DNA of 64,000 bases from assembly GCF_026242055.1 (NCBI RefSeq), contig NZ_JAPJDL010000004.1, positions 348,711-412,710 on the forward strand, read 5' to 3'. Made by a program: the position numbers and the translations under genes. Source of the stretch: Lentzea sp. NEAU-D7 (GTDB lineage: Bacteria > Actinomycetota > Actinomycetes > Mycobacteriales > Pseudonocardiaceae). Within the stretch, counting starts at the first letter, position 1. Each line of letters opens with the position of its first letter. Under the pieces are notes generated by a model. The model was given only the letters and a program-made list of their open reading frames with translations, was not told the origin of the DNA and did not search any database. This document shows positions 47,511-56,749 of the stretch, piece by piece.

Positions 47511-47894
47511 GTGGACGAGATCGGTATCGGCGAGGTGGTGCGGCGCTCCGGCGTGCCCGCCTCGACCCTGCGCTACTACGAGGAGCGGGGCCTGATCACC
47601 TGCGTGCGCCGTCAGGGCCTCGCACGCGTGTTCTCGGTCGCCGTGCTGGAGCAGCTGGCGCTGATCGCCCTCTGCCGCACGGCGGGGTTCTCGTTGGAGG
47701 AGATCCTGCTGATGTTCTCGCCGGACGGCCGCCCGTCGCCGAACCGCGAGATGCTCGCGGCGAAGGCCGACGAGCTGGACGCGACGATCCGGAAGCTGAC
47801 GTCGATGCGGGACGACCTGCGGCACGCGGCGTCGTGCACGGCGCCGACGCACATGGAGTGCCCGACGTTCCGGCGCGTGCTGGGGCAGGCCTAG
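47511..47894 (+). CDS. MerR-family transcriptional regulator
   Basis: The product is 127 aa from GTG at 47511. The winged helix-turn-helix begins IGEVVRRSGVPASTLRYYEERGLITCVRRQGLARVFS. A dimerisation helix follows (SPNREMLAAKADELDATIRKLTSMRDDLRHA), then a C-terminal CTAPTHMECPTFRRV with two Cys and a His that might sense metal or redox state. It probably controls the divergent methyltransferase gene and itself through the inverted repeat at 47484-47501. Confidence 0.88.
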   Translation: MDEIGIGEVVRRSGVPASTLRYYEERGLITCVRRQGLARVFSVAVLEQLALIALCRTAGFSLEEILLMFSPDGRPSPNREMLAAKADELDATIRKLTSMRDDLRHAASCTAPTHMECPTFRRVLGQA

Positions 47895-47973
47895 GCGCGA
47901 CGCAGGACGCGTCCGCCGTACCTGCCCGCGCGCACACGTGGGCGACCGTGGCGCGAGTCTCGACGTCCACGGG

Positions 47974-48936
47974 TCAGATCTTGGCCCGAAGCCGTTCCAG
48001 GTGCACGGCCGGGCTGCCGAACAGCTGCCCGCTGCCGTGCGCCCGCTTGAGGTACAGGTGCGCGTCGTGCTCCCAGGTGATCGCGATACCACCGTGCAGC
48101 TGGACCATCTCGGCGGCGACCTTGAAGAACGCCTCCGAGCAGTAGACCTTGGCGACGGCCGCGGACACCTCGTCGTCGGCGGCCAGAGCGGCCGAGCGCG
48201 CGGTCTCCACCAGTACGTGCAGGTCGGCCATGCGGTGCTTCAGCGCCTGGAACGAGCCGATCGGCTTGCCGAACTGCACGCGGGTCTTCGTGTACTCGAC
48301 GGTCAGCTCGAGGGCTCTCGCGGCGGCGCCGACCTGTTCCGCCGCCAGTGCGGCCAGCGCGACGTCGCGGATCCCGGGTGACCAGCGGCCGAGGCGGGTC
48401 GCCGCGGCGCCGGCCAGGTGGACCGTGGCGAGGCGGCGGGTCTGGTCCATCGTCGGTGTGTGCTCGCGGGTGACGCCGGCGAGGTCGATCTCGTACAGGT
48501 CGGTGCCGTCGGTGGCGAGGAGGATCTCGGCGAGGTCGCCGTCGAGGACGTAGCGCGCGGTGCCGTGGAGGCTGGCCGGGGCGTTGTCCCACGGCCAGAC
48601 GAGGGTGGCGACGGTTCCGTCCGCGATCCGGGGGAGCAGCCGGGCGCACGCCTCCTCGTCGCCCGTCGCCAGCAGTGCCTGAGCGGCCAGCGTCGAGGCC
48701 AGCAGGGGTGACGGGGTGAGGGTGCGGCCGAGTTCCGCCAGCGCGATGCGCGTTTCGGCCTGGCCGGCGCCGGAGCCGCCGTACCGCTCGGGGATCGGGA
48801 GCACGCCGATGTCGCACAGCCGCGCCCACACGTCCTTGTCGTAGCCGTGCGGGGTCTCGATGGCCGCGCGGACGTCCGAGTGCTTGTCGAGCAGGCTGCG
48901 GACGGCGTCACGCAACGCGAGTCGTTCCGGTGTCAC
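47974..48936 (-). CDS. fadE33: Acyl-CoA dehydrogenase, FadE33-like
   Basis: The product is 320 aa, close to Rv3564 (318 aa). It has an N-terminal ACAD helical domain (TPERLALRDAVRSLLDKH, IGVLPIPERYGGSGAGQAE) and a C-terminal domain with TKTRVQFGKPIGSFQALKHRMADLHVLVETARSAA and LHGGIAITWEHDAHLYLKRAH. It is expected to act in beta-oxidation of opened HIP rings C/D with FadE31 and FadE32. GTG at 48936 overlaps the fadE32 stop (GTGA). It is the last gene of the fadD3 operon. Confidence 0.85.
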   Translation of the reverse strand: MTPERLALRDAVRSLLDKHSDVRAAIETPHGYDKDVWARLCDIGVLPIPERYGGSGAGQAETRIALAELGRTLTPSPLLASTLAAQALLATGDEEACARLLPRIADGTVATLVWPWDNAPASLHGTARYVLDGDLAEILLATDGTDLYEIDLAGVTREHTPTMDQTRRLATVHLAGAAATRLGRWSPGIRDVALAALAAEQVGAAARALELTVEYTKTRVQFGKPIGSFQALKHRMADLHVLVETARSAALAADDEVSAAVAKVYCSEAFFKVAAEMVQLHGGIAITWEHDAHLYLKRAHGSGQLFGSPAVHLERLRAKI

Positions 48937-49736
48937 AACGCCTCCAGCACGCGTGCTCGGTGCATCGACGGACTGCCCCACGCCGTGCGCAGGGCTCGGG
49001 TCTGCAACAGGAAACGGCCCAGGTCGTGCTCGGACGTGTAGCCGATGGCGCCGTGCACCTGCAACGCGACGCGTGCGGCCTGCCAGGCTGCGTCGGAGGT
49101 GGCGACCTTGGCGGCGGAGACGTCCCGGGGCGTCATGGTCACGGCCGCGCCGAACACCAGCGGGCGGGCGAGCTCGAGGCTGACCAGGACGTTCGCGAGG
49201 TGGTGCTTGACCGCCTGGAACTGGCCGACGGGCTTGCCGAACTGGACGCGGGCCTTGGCGTGGGCGGTGGTCATCTCGAGCATGGCGCGGCCCAGTCCGA
49301 GGAGTTGGGCCGCACAGGTCAGCACTCCGAGGTCGAACGCGCGGGCGGCGGGGACTTCGGTGGCGACGACCGGGCCTGCGGAGAGTTCGACCAGGCGGCG
49401 ACTGGGATCGACGGACTGGAGTTCGGCGGTCGGGGAGGCTTCGTGAAGGGTGTCGCCCTCGACGAGGAAGTACCTGTCGGCCTCGACCGCGTGGGGAACG
49501 TGCGGTGGGAAGGCGACAGAGCCAGGGCCGGAGCCCAGCGAGGGAAGCACCGCGAGCGACTCGATCAGCGGGCCGGGGACGGCGTGGTGCCCTACCTCCT
49601 CGAACACCACCACGAGGTCGACCGGGTCGGTCACCTCGTCCAGCCCGAGCGAGCCGAGGTCCGTCCTCCCCGCGGCCAGGAACCCGTGCAGCACTCCGGC
49701 CAGGTCCGTCTGCTCGGACGACAGCGTGAACATCAT
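48933..49736 (-). CDS. fadE32: Acyl-CoA dehydrogenase, FadE32-like
   Basis: The product is 267 aa, shorter than Rv3563 (319 aa), with the N-terminal helical part reduced (LSSEQTDLAGVLHGFLAAGRTDLGSLG). The C-terminal domain is intact: AHAKARVQFGKPVGQFQAVKHHLANVLVSLELARPLVFG and VHGAIGYTSEHDLGRFLLQTRALRTAWGS. ATG at 49736 overlaps the fadE31 stop. ATG at 49733 directly after it is an equal alternative. In M. tuberculosis FadE31/32/33 act together on the late HIP intermediate. Confidence 0.83.
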   Translation of the reverse strand: MMFTLSSEQTDLAGVLHGFLAAGRTDLGSLGLDEVTDPVDLVVVFEEVGHHAVPGPLIESLAVLPSLGSGPGSVAFPPHVPHAVEADRYFLVEGDTLHEASPTAELQSVDPSRRLVELSAGPVVATEVPAARAFDLGVLTCAAQLLGLGRAMLEMTTAHAKARVQFGKPVGQFQAVKHHLANVLVSLELARPLVFGAAVTMTPRDVSAAKVATSDAAWQAARVALQVHGAIGYTSEHDLGRFLLQTRALRTAWGSPSMHRARVLEAL

Positions 49737-50824
49737 CGCGGCAGCCCCAGGATCCGTTCGGCGATCACGTTGCGCTGGATCTCGTTGGTGCCGGCGTAGA
49801 TCGGGCCCGACAGTGAGAACAGCCACCCGTCCCGCCACCCCGGCGCGACCTCGCCGAGGAGGTCGAGCGCCGTCTCGTGCAGGGCCACGTCCAGCTCGGA
49901 CCAGAACACCTTCGTGACGCTGGCCGCGGGCCCGGACGGAGGGTGGGCCAGGGCGCCGAACGTGTGGAGGCGATAAGCCTGCGCACCGATCCACGCGTCC
50001 ACGACGCGGTCGCGCAGCGCCGGGTCCGGGTTCTTGCGGTACAGCTCCACCAGCCGGGACGCGGCGGCGGTGAAACGCCCCGGGCTGCGCAGGGTCAGGC
50101 CGCGTTCGTTGCCCGCCGTGCTCATCGCCACGCGCCAGCCGTCGCCGACCTCACCTACGACGTCGGCGTCCGGCACGAACACGTCGTCCAGGAAGATCTC
50201 GGCGAAGCCGGGTTCGCCGTCGAGCTGGTCGATCGGGCGCACGGTCACGCCCTCGGAACGCAGGTCGAAGAGCAGGTAGGTCAGGCCCCGGTGCCGTTCG
50301 CCTGGGCCGGTGCGGAACAGGCCGAACGCCCGGTCCGCGAACGCCGCCCGCGAGCTCCAGGCCTTCTGGCCGCGCAGCAGCCATCCGCCGTCGCAGCGAA
50401 CGGCCGTGCTGCGCAACGAGGCGAGGTCGGATCCCGCCTCGGGTTCGGACCAGGCCTGAGCCCACACCTCGTCACCACGTGCCATCGAGGGCAGGATCCG
50501 GGCGCGTTGCTCGTCGGTGCCGTGCGCGAACAACGTGGGCGCCAGCAGGAAGATGCCGTTCTGCGAGACACGACCGGGGGCGCCGGAAGCGTGGTACTCC
50601 TCCTCGAACACCAGCCACTGCAGCAGCGAGGCGTCCCGGCCACCGTACGAGGACGGCCACGAGACCACCGACAGCCGTTCGGAGGCCAGCAGCCGTTCCC
50701 ACGCACGGTGTTCCTCGAAGCCCCGCGCGGTGTCCATCGAGGACAGTGGCCGGACGTGCGCCGCCAGCCACGACCGCACCTCGGCCTGGAACTCCAGCGT
50801 CGAAGCGTCCAGATCGAGGTCCAT
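49733..50824 (-). CDS. fadE31: Acyl-CoA dehydrogenase, FadE31-like
   Basis: The product is 363 aa, a full-length ACAD. Motifs are AWSEPEAGSDLASLRSTAVRCDGGWLLRGQKAWSS (flavin region), FAEIFLDDVFVPDADVVGEVGDGWRVAMSTAGNER and the end SLSGPIYAGTNEIQRNVIAERILGLPR. ATG at 50824 overlaps the preceding crotonase gene stop (ATGA). It lies in the HIP-degradation operon. Confidence 0.87.
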   Translation of the reverse strand: MDLDLDASTLEFQAEVRSWLAAHVRPLSSMDTARGFEEHRAWERLLASERLSVVSWPSSYGGRDASLLQWLVFEEEYHASGAPGRVSQNGIFLLAPTLFAHGTDEQRARILPSMARGDEVWAQAWSEPEAGSDLASLRSTAVRCDGGWLLRGQKAWSSRAAFADRAFGLFRTGPGERHRGLTYLLFDLRSEGVTVRPIDQLDGEPGFAEIFLDDVFVPDADVVGEVGDGWRVAMSTAGNERGLTLRSPGRFTAAASRLVELYRKNPDPALRDRVVDAWIGAQAYRLHTFGALAHPPSGPAASVTKVFWSELDVALHETALDLLGEVAPGWRDGWLFSLSGPIYAGTNEIQRNVIAERILGLPR

Positions 50825-51654
50825 CAGCCGGAGGCCTTCTTCATCGCGCGGGCGTCCATGCCCGCCAACGCGTCCGAGCTCACCTCGGCGTTGTGCGCGT
50901 GCGCGAAGTGGTGCAGGCCGAACACGGAGTCCATGCCTGCCCGCAGACCCATCAGGTCCTCGGACTGGTTGACCGCCTTCTTGGCCAGCGCGAGCCCGAA
51001 ACGCGGCATCGCCGTGATCCGCCCGGCCAGTTCCAAAGTCGAGGATTCCAACTCCGCGCGAGGCACGACGCGCGACACCATGCCCCACTCGTAGGCGCGC
51101 TGCGCCGAGAAGCGGTCGCCGGTGAACAGCACCTCCTTCGCGGCTCGGGGACCGAGCATCCACGGGTGCGCGAAGTACTCGACGCCCGGAATCCCCATGC
51201 GCACCACGGGATCGGCGAAGAACGCGTCCTCGGCGGCCACGATCAGGTCGCACACCCAGGCGAGCATCAGGCCGCCGGCGACGCAGGCGCCCTGCACCAT
51301 CGCGATCGTCGGCTTCGGGATCTCCCGCCACCGCCGGCACATGCCGAGGTAGACCTCCATCTCGCGCGCGAAGCGGAGGTCACCGCCCTCGCGGCCGACG
51401 TGGTCCCACCACATCACGGCCCTGCGCTCGAAGGACGTGTCGACGTCGCGCCCGGGAGAGCCGATGTCGTGGCCCGCGGAGAAGTGGTCGCCGGCGCCCG
51501 CCAGCACGATCACCTTGACCTCGTCGTCGTCCACCGCGCGGGTGAAGGCCTCGTCCAACGCGTAGGTCATCGCCGAGTTCTGCGCGTTGCGGTACTCCGG
51601 GCGGTTCATGGTCACGACGGCGACCGCGTCCCGCCGCTCATACGAGACTGTCAC
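50824..51654 (-). CDS. Enoyl-CoA hydratase/isomerase (crotonase) family
   Basis: The product is 276 aa. The crotonase oxyanion-hole strands are VIVLAGAGDHFSAGHDIGSPG (about residues 48-68) and VQGACVAGGLMLAWVCDLIVAAEDAFFADPVVRMGIPGVEYFAHPW. It sits between fadD3 and fadE31 with 4-nt overlaps on both sides, so a role in HIP or a related CoA pathway is likely. It does not correspond clearly to EchA19 or EchA20. The exact substrate is unknown. Confidence 0.85.
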   Translation of the reverse strand: MTVSYERRDAVAVVTMNRPEYRNAQNSAMTYALDEAFTRAVDDDEVKVIVLAGAGDHFSAGHDIGSPGRDVDTSFERRAVMWWDHVGREGGDLRFAREMEVYLGMCRRWREIPKPTIAMVQGACVAGGLMLAWVCDLIVAAEDAFFADPVVRMGIPGVEYFAHPWMLGPRAAKEVLFTGDRFSAQRAYEWGMVSRVVPRAELESSTLELAGRITAMPRFGLALAKKAVNQSEDLMGLRAGMDSVFGLHHFAHAHNAEVSSDALAGMDARAMKKASG

Positions 51655-53126
51655 GCGTTCTCCCTGCGCAGTTGGATTTTGAGGACCTTGCCCATGGCGT
51701 TGCGGGGGAGCGCGGGGTGGAACTCGACGGCGCGCGGCACCTTGTAGTTCGCCAGCCGTTCCCGGCAGAACGCGATCACCTCGTCCTGCGTCAACGAGAA
51801 ACCGGGTGCCGTGACGACGTGCGCCACCCCGACCTCGCCCAGCCGGGCGTCGGTCATCCCGACCACGGCCGACTCCGCGACGCCGGGCAGCCGGGCGAGC
51901 GCCTGCTCGACCTCGGCCGGGTAGACGTTGAACCCGCCGCAGATGTACATGTCCTTGAGCCGGTCGGTGATCGAGAGATAGCCGCGCTCGTCGATCCGCC
52001 CGACGTCACCGGTGTGCAACCAGCCGTCCGCGTCGATGGCGGACGCGGTGGCGTCGGGGTCGTCGAGGTAGCCGAGCATCACGTTCGGGCCGCGCAGCAG
52101 GACCTCGTCCCGGTCGCCCAGCCGCAGCTCGAACCCCGCCATCGGCGCGCCGCACGTGTGCGCGACCGTCTCGGGGGAGTCACCGGGACGGCACATGGTT
52201 GCGACGACGGCCTCGGTCAGCCCGTAGGCGGTGAGCACGGTCAGCGACAGCTCCGCCCTCATCCGCTCGACCAGCACGACGGGAACGACCGCGGCGCCGG
52301 TGACCGCCAGGCGCAGGCTGGACAGGTCGAACGAGCGGCGGTCCGGGTGGTCGAGCAACGCCTGGAAGATCGTCGGCGGCCCCGGCAGCACGGTGATCCG
52401 CTCCCGTTCGACCAGCCGCATCGTCTCCACGACGTCGAACACGGGCTGCGGCACGATCGTCGCCCCGGTCAGCAGGCAGGCCAGGATCCCGGCCTTGTAG
52501 CCGAAGGTGTGGAAGAAGGGGTTGACGATCAGGTAGCGGTCGGCGGACGTCAGCTCACCGCAGGCGGCCCAGGCCGCGGCCACCCCGATCGACTGCCGGT
52601 GCGCGCTCATCGCCCCTTTGCTGCGCCCGGTCGTGCCCGACGTGTACATCACGTCGCAGAGCTGGTCCTCCGACAGTTCCGGCAGCTCGGCGTCGGATCC
52701 CGTCCAGGACGCCGGTAGTCGCACCACCGCGGGCAGGTCCGGCGACAGCGCCCGCAGTTCCGCTTCACGGTCCCGTCCGAGGAACTCGCCCTCGACGACC
52801 AGGACGCGCGCGGCACTGCGCCGCACCACGTCCCACGTCTCCGTGGCGGTGAACCGGGTGTTGATCGGAACCAGAGCGGCACCCGCGTGCAACGCGCCGA
52901 GTGCCGAGACGACCCAGTGAGCCGAGTTGGGCGCGCACAAGGCCACCCGATCACCCGGCCGCACACCCATCCCCACGAACGTGCGCGCCGCGTCCAGCAC
53001 CGCCGAACGCAGTCCGGGCCAGGTGAGGCGAACCTCCCCGTCCACCAACGCCTCCGCGTCGATGTACGAAGCAGCGGCGCGGTCGAGCGCGGCTGAAACC
53101 GTTTGCCTGCTTGGAACGTCCGCCAC
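51651..53126 (-). CDS. fadD3: FadD3, HIP-CoA synthetase
   Basis: The product is 491 aa from GTG at 53126, with GGAGG six bases upstream. It is an acyl-CoA synthetase of the ANL family with the P-loop YTSGTTGRSKGAMSAH (about residues 160-175), LTAYGLTEAVVATM, DGWLHTGDVGRIDERGYLSITDRLKDMYICGGFNVYPAEVE and the catalytic Lys in RNAMGKVLK. FadD3 activates the C/D-ring product HIP, the entry step of the KstR2 regulon. A KstR2 box lies 24 bp upstream. Confidence 0.92.
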   Translation of the reverse strand: MADVPSRQTVSAALDRAAASYIDAEALVDGEVRLTWPGLRSAVLDAARTFVGMGVRPGDRVALCAPNSAHWVVSALGALHAGAALVPINTRFTATETWDVVRRSAARVLVVEGEFLGRDREAELRALSPDLPAVVRLPASWTGSDAELPELSEDQLCDVMYTSGTTGRSKGAMSAHRQSIGVAAAWAACGELTSADRYLIVNPFFHTFGYKAGILACLLTGATIVPQPVFDVVETMRLVERERITVLPGPPTIFQALLDHPDRRSFDLSSLRLAVTGAAVVPVVLVERMRAELSLTVLTAYGLTEAVVATMCRPGDSPETVAHTCGAPMAGFELRLGDRDEVLLRGPNVMLGYLDDPDATASAIDADGWLHTGDVGRIDERGYLSITDRLKDMYICGGFNVYPAEVEQALARLPGVAESAVVGMTDARLGEVGVAHVVTAPGFSLTQDEVIAFCRERLANYKVPRAVEFHPALPRNAMGKVLKIQLRRENA

Positions 53127-53149
53127 AGAAGCCTCCAAGGGCCCACCAA

Positions 53150-53163
53150 AGCAAGTGCTTGGT
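53150..53163. promoter_or_regulatory. KstR2 box between fadD3 and fadE30
   Basis: AGCAAGTGCTTGGT fits the KstR2 consensus AnCAAGnnCTTGnT exactly. It lies 24 bp from the fadD3 start and 18 bp from the fadE30 start, so one site can control both divergent operons. Confidence 0.9.
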
Positions 53164-53180
53164 AGGTTAGAGTATGGCGC

Positions 53181-54254
53181 ATGGAGTCCTTCCGGCGCGA
53201 GGTGCGGGAATGGTTGTCCGCCAACCTCGTCGGCGAGTTCGCTGAGCTGCGCGGCCTGGGTGGGCCGGGTCGCGAGCACGAGGCGTTCGAGGGCCGGCTG
53301 CGGTGGCATCGACACCTCGCCAGGAGCGGGTGGACGTGCCTCGGCTGGCCCGGCGAGCGCAGCGTGGAAGAACAGGTGGTCTTCCACGAGGAGTACGCGG
53401 AGGCCGACGCCCCGGCGAAGGTCGACATCGTCGGCGAGGGCCTGCTGGGCCCGACGCTCATCGAGTTCGGCACCCCGGAGCAGAAAGAGCGCTTCCTGCC
53501 GAAGATCCGCACGCTCGACGAGCTGTGGTGCCAGGGCTACTCGGAACCCGGCGCCGGGTCGGACCTCGCCTCCGTGCGGACCAGGGCCACCCTCGAAGGC
53601 GACCGGTGGGTGATCCACGGGCAGAAGATCTGGACGTCGAACGCGCACTACTCCGACTGGATCTTCGTCCTGTGCCGCACCGAACCCGGCTCACAACGGC
53701 ATCAGGGCCTCTCGTACCTCCTCGTACCGCTGCGCCAGCCGGGCATCGAGGTGCGGCCGATCCGCCAGCTCACCGGCACGTCCGAGTTCAACGAGGTCTT
53801 CTTCGACGGCGCCATCACCGCGCGCGAGAACGTCGTGGGCCGGCCGGGTGAGGGCTGGAAGATCGCGATGGCCACCCTCGGCTTCGAGCGCGGCACAGCG
53901 ATGCTCGGCCACCAGGTGGGGTTCCGCCGCCAGCTCGACGCGGTCATCGCCAGGACGTCCCCGGACGAACGCCTCACCAGGGCGTGGCTCGAACTGCACG
54001 TCATGCGCTCGCACACGCTGAGAACGCTGAACGACGAACCAGGGCCGGAGGCGTCCGTGCTGAAGCTGTTCTGGGCGGGCTGGCACCGCAGGCTCGGCGA
54101 GCTGGCGCTGGACTCGCTCGGTCCCGAGTCGATGATCGACGACAACGAGTGGCAGCGCCTGTTCCTGTTCAGCCGGGCGGAGACGATCTACGGCGGCTCG
54201 GACGAGATCCAGCGCGAGATCATCGCCCACCGGATCCTGGGGCTGCCGCGATGA
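53181..54254 (+). CDS. fadE30: FadE30, acyl-CoA dehydrogenase of HIP pathway
   Basis: The product is 357 aa (Rv3560c is 385). Motifs are GYSEPGAGSDLASVRTRATLEGDRWVIHGQKIWTS, FNEVFFDGAITARENVVGRPGEGWKIAMATLGFERG and FSRAETIYGGSDEIQREIIAHRILGLPR. It oxidises 5-OH HIP-CoA in the first beta-oxidation round of the propionyl chain. The start is ATG 53181 with a weak ribosome site. Its stop overlaps ipdF (ATGA). Confidence 0.9.
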   Translation: MESFRREVREWLSANLVGEFAELRGLGGPGREHEAFEGRLRWHRHLARSGWTCLGWPGERSVEEQVVFHEEYAEADAPAKVDIVGEGLLGPTLIEFGTPEQKERFLPKIRTLDELWCQGYSEPGAGSDLASVRTRATLEGDRWVIHGQKIWTSNAHYSDWIFVLCRTEPGSQRHQGLSYLLVPLRQPGIEVRPIRQLTGTSEFNEVFFDGAITARENVVGRPGEGWKIAMATLGFERGTAMLGHQVGFRRQLDAVIARTSPDERLTRAWLELHVMRSHTLRTLNDEPGPEASVLKLFWAGWHRRLGELALDSLGPESMIDDNEWQRLFLFSRAETIYGGSDEIQREIIAHRILGLPR

Positions 54255-54994
54255 CCGGCCACGACCTGCTCAAGGGCAAGATCGTCGTCGTGACGGCCGC
54301 GGCGGGCACGGGCATCGGCTCGGCGACCGCGCGGCGCTGCCTAGAAGAGGGCGCGACGGTGGTCATCAGCGACTGGCACGAGCGGCGTCTGAAGGAGACC
54401 CACGAGGCGCTCGGCACCGGCCACGCCGTCCCGTGCGACGTCACGGACGAGCAGCAGGTGCAGCGGCTGATCGACGAGACGGTCGAGCGCTACGGCCGCA
54501 TCGACGTGATGGTCAACAACGCCGGCCTCGGCGGCGAGCAGTCCGTGCTGGACATGGCGGACGACGAGTGGTCCCGCGTCCTGGACGTCACGCTGAACGG
54601 CACCTTCCGCTGCACCAGGGCCGCGCTGCGCCAAATGGTCGTCCAACGAAGCGGTGTCGTCGTCAACAACTCCAGTGTGATCGGCTGGCGCGCCCAGAGG
54701 GGTCAAGCCCATTACGCGGCAGCGAAAGCGGGAGTCATGGCGCTGACCAGGTGCGCCGCGATGGACGTGGCCGAGCACGGCATCCGGGTGAACGCGGTCG
54801 CCCCGAGCTTGGCGGCGCACCCTTTCCTGGCCAAGGTCACCAGTGAGGAGCTGCTGACCGAACTGGCGTCCCGAGAGGCCTTCGGGCGCGCCGCCGAGCC
54901 CTGGGAGGTCGCGAATGTGATCGTGTTCCTCGCGAGCGACTACTCGTCGTACCTGACGGGTGAGGTCGTCTCGGTGAGCAGCCAGCACCCGTGA
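54251..54994 (+). CDS. ipdF: IpdF, short-chain dehydrogenase of HIP pathway
   Basis: The product is 247 aa. SDR motifs are VVVTAAAGTGIGSATARR (cofactor), NNAGLGGEQ and the active-site Ser/Tyr/Lys in NNSSVIGW and HYAAAKAGVMALT. Position after fadE30 matches Rv3559c (IpdF), a 5-OH steroid-CoA dehydrogenase. The cofactor motif is TAAAGTGIG rather than the usual TGxxxGIG, as in this orthologue group. ATG 54251 overlaps fadE30 by 4 nt, and the stop overlaps a GTG of kstR2. Confidence 0.88.
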   Translation: MTGHDLLKGKIVVVTAAAGTGIGSATARRCLEEGATVVISDWHERRLKETHEALGTGHAVPCDVTDEQQVQRLIDETVERYGRIDVMVNNAGLGGEQSVLDMADDEWSRVLDVTLNGTFRCTRAALRQMVVQRSGVVVNNSSVIGWRAQRGQAHYAAAKAGVMALTRCAAMDVAEHGIRVNAVAPSLAAHPFLAKVTSEELLTELASREAFGRAAEPWEVANVIVFLASDYSSYLTGEVVSVSSQHP

Positions 54995-55008
54995 GGAAGG
55001 AACGACCG

Positions 55009-55605
55009 ATGAGTAGCCGGAGGGCCGAGCTGCTGGAGCTCGCCGCGAAGATGTTCGCCGAGCGCGGTTACGGGCAGACCACGGTCAGGGACATCGCGGA
55101 CGCGGCGGGCATCCTGTCCGGCAGCCTCTACCACCACTTCGACTCGAAGGAGTCGATGGTGGACGAGATACTGCGGACGTTCCTGGACGAGCTGTTCGCG
55201 CGCTACCGGGAGGTCGTCGAGGCGGGCCTCGGCCCGAAGCAGACGTTGAAGGCTCTGGTGGTGGCGTCGTTCGAGGCGATCGACACCCGGCACGCCGCCG
55301 TCGCGATCTACCAGAACGAGGCCAAGCACCTCACGCCGCTCGAACGGTTCTCCTACATCGAGGACCGCAGCGTGGAGTTCCGCAAGCTGTGGACGGTGTT
55401 GCTGGAGGAGGGCATGAGCACGGGCGTGTTCCGCGCCGACCTCGACGTCGACGTGGCCTACCGGTTCATCCGCGACACGGTGTGGGTGGCCGTGCGGTGG
55501 TACCGGCCGGACGGCGGCCTGGCGGCGGTCGAGGTGGCCGACCAGTACCTCGCGATCCTGCTCGACGGCATCGCCACGGGCCGGCGGAAGAACTCCAAGA
55601 CGTAG
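55009..55605 (+). CDS. kstR2: KstR2, TetR-family repressor of HIP regulon
   Basis: The product is 198 aa from ATG 55009, which has AGGAAGGA upstream. A GTG at 54991 would add six residues and overlap ipdF. The DNA-binding half RRAELLELAAKMFAERGYGQTTVRDIADAAGILSGSLYHHFDSKESMVDEIL and the ligand half (FSYIEDRSVEFRKLW, YRFIRDTVWVAVRWYRPDGGLAAVEVADQYLAILLDGI) are very similar to M. tuberculosis KstR2 (200 aa). HIP-CoA is its inducer. Confidence 0.95.
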   Translation: MSSRRAELLELAAKMFAERGYGQTTVRDIADAAGILSGSLYHHFDSKESMVDEILRTFLDELFARYREVVEAGLGPKQTLKALVVASFEAIDTRHAAVAIYQNEAKHLTPLERFSYIEDRSVEFRKLWTVLLEEGMSTGVFRADLDVDVAYRFIRDTVWVAVRWYRPDGGLAAVEVADQYLAILLDGIATGRRKNSKT

Positions 55606-55618
55606 AAGGAGGGCCCTC

Positions 55619-56749
55619 GTGGCCGAGGCGTACATCATCGAGGCTGTGCGGACCCCGGCGGGCAGGCGTGGTGGCGAGCTGAGCCACGTGCACCCCGCCG
55701 ATCTCGGCGCGCACGTGATCACGGCGCTGCTCAACCGCGTCGACGTCGACCCGACGGACGTGGACGACGTGATCTTCGGCTGCGTGGACACCGTCGGCCC
55801 GCAGGCGGGCGACATCGCGCGGACGTCCTGGCTGGCCGCGGGGTTCCCGGAGCAGGTGCCGGGCGTGACGGTCGACCGGCAGTGCGGGTCGAGCCAGCAG
55901 GCGTTGCACTTCGCCGCGCAGGCGGTGATGAGCGGCACGGCCGACGTCGTGGTCGCGGGTGGCGTGCAGAACATGTCGCAGGTGCCGATCGGGTCGGCCA
56001 TGACGGTCAGCCCGTTCGAGGGCTGCGAGGGCTGGCGGCACCGGTACGGCGACGAGGAGGTCAACCAGTTCCGGGCGGCCGACCTGATCGCCGTGCGGTG
56101 GGACCTGTCGCGGCGCGAGATGGAGGAGTTCGCGCTGCAGAGCCATCTGCGCGCGATCACCGCTATCAAGGAGGGCCGGTTCGACCGCGAGATCGCGCCG
56201 GTCAACGGCGTCGCGGCCGACGAGTGCCCGCGTCCGGACACGAGTGCGGAGAAGATGGCGAAGCTGCCGCCGTTGCGGCCGGGTGGACGCACGACGGCGG
56301 CGTTGTCGTCGCAGATCTCCGACGGCGCCTCGGCGGTGCTGGTCGTGTCGGAGCAGGCCGTGCGCGACCACAGGCTGACGCCGCGGGCCCGCGTGCACCA
56401 CATGTCGGCCCGCGGATCCGACCCGATCTACATGCTGACCGCGCCGATCCGGGCCACCCGCCACGCGCTGGAGCGAGCGGGCATGTCCATCGCGGACATC
56501 GACCTGTTCGAGATCAACGAGGCGTTCGCGTCGGTGGCGCTGGCCTGGGCCAAGGAGCTCAAGATCGACCTGGGGCGGGTGAACGTCAACGGGGGAGCGC
56601 TCGCGCTGGGCCACCCGATCGGCGCGACCGGCACGAAGCTGTTCACGACGTTGCTGCACGAGCTGGAGCGGACGGGTGGCCGGTTCGGGTTGCAGACGAT
56701 GTGCGAGGGCGGCGGTCAGGCGAACGTGACGATCATCGAACGTCTCTGA
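55619..56749 (+). CDS. fadA6: FadA6, thiolase of HIP pathway
   Basis: The product is 376 aa. The nucleophile Cys89 is in VDRQCGSSQQALHFAAQAV. Other catalytic motifs are DLFEINEAFASVALAWAKE, GGALALGHPIGATGTKL and a final Cys region MCEGGGQANVTIIERL. It thiolyses a HIP-derived beta-ketoacyl-CoA. GTG start at 55619 with GAAGGAGGG before it. It overlaps the convergent ipdC by 17 nt. Confidence 0.92.
   Translation: MAEAYIIEAVRTPAGRRGGELSHVHPADLGAHVITALLNRVDVDPTDVDDVIFGCVDTVGPQAGDIARTSWLAAGFPEQVPGVTVDRQCGSSQQALHFAAQAVMSGTADVVVAGGVQNMSQVPIGSAMTVSPFEGCEGWRHRYGDEEVNQFRAADLIAVRWDLSRREMEEFALQSHLRAITAIKEGRFDREIAPVNGVAADECPRPDTSAEKMAKLPPLRPGGRTTAALSSQISDGASAVLVVSEQAVRDHRLTPRARVHHMSARGSDPIYMLTAPIRATRHALERAGMSIADIDLFEINEAFASVALAWAKELKIDLGRVNVNGGALALGHPIGATGTKLFTTLLHELERTGGRFGLQTMCEGGGQANVTIIERL

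Noticed and set aside
48933-49736. Frameshift or truncation of fadE32
   Set aside because: The protein is shorter than the M. tuberculosis homologue, but it starts at an ATGA overlap like its neighbours and the C-terminal domain is intact. Natural length variation is more likely.
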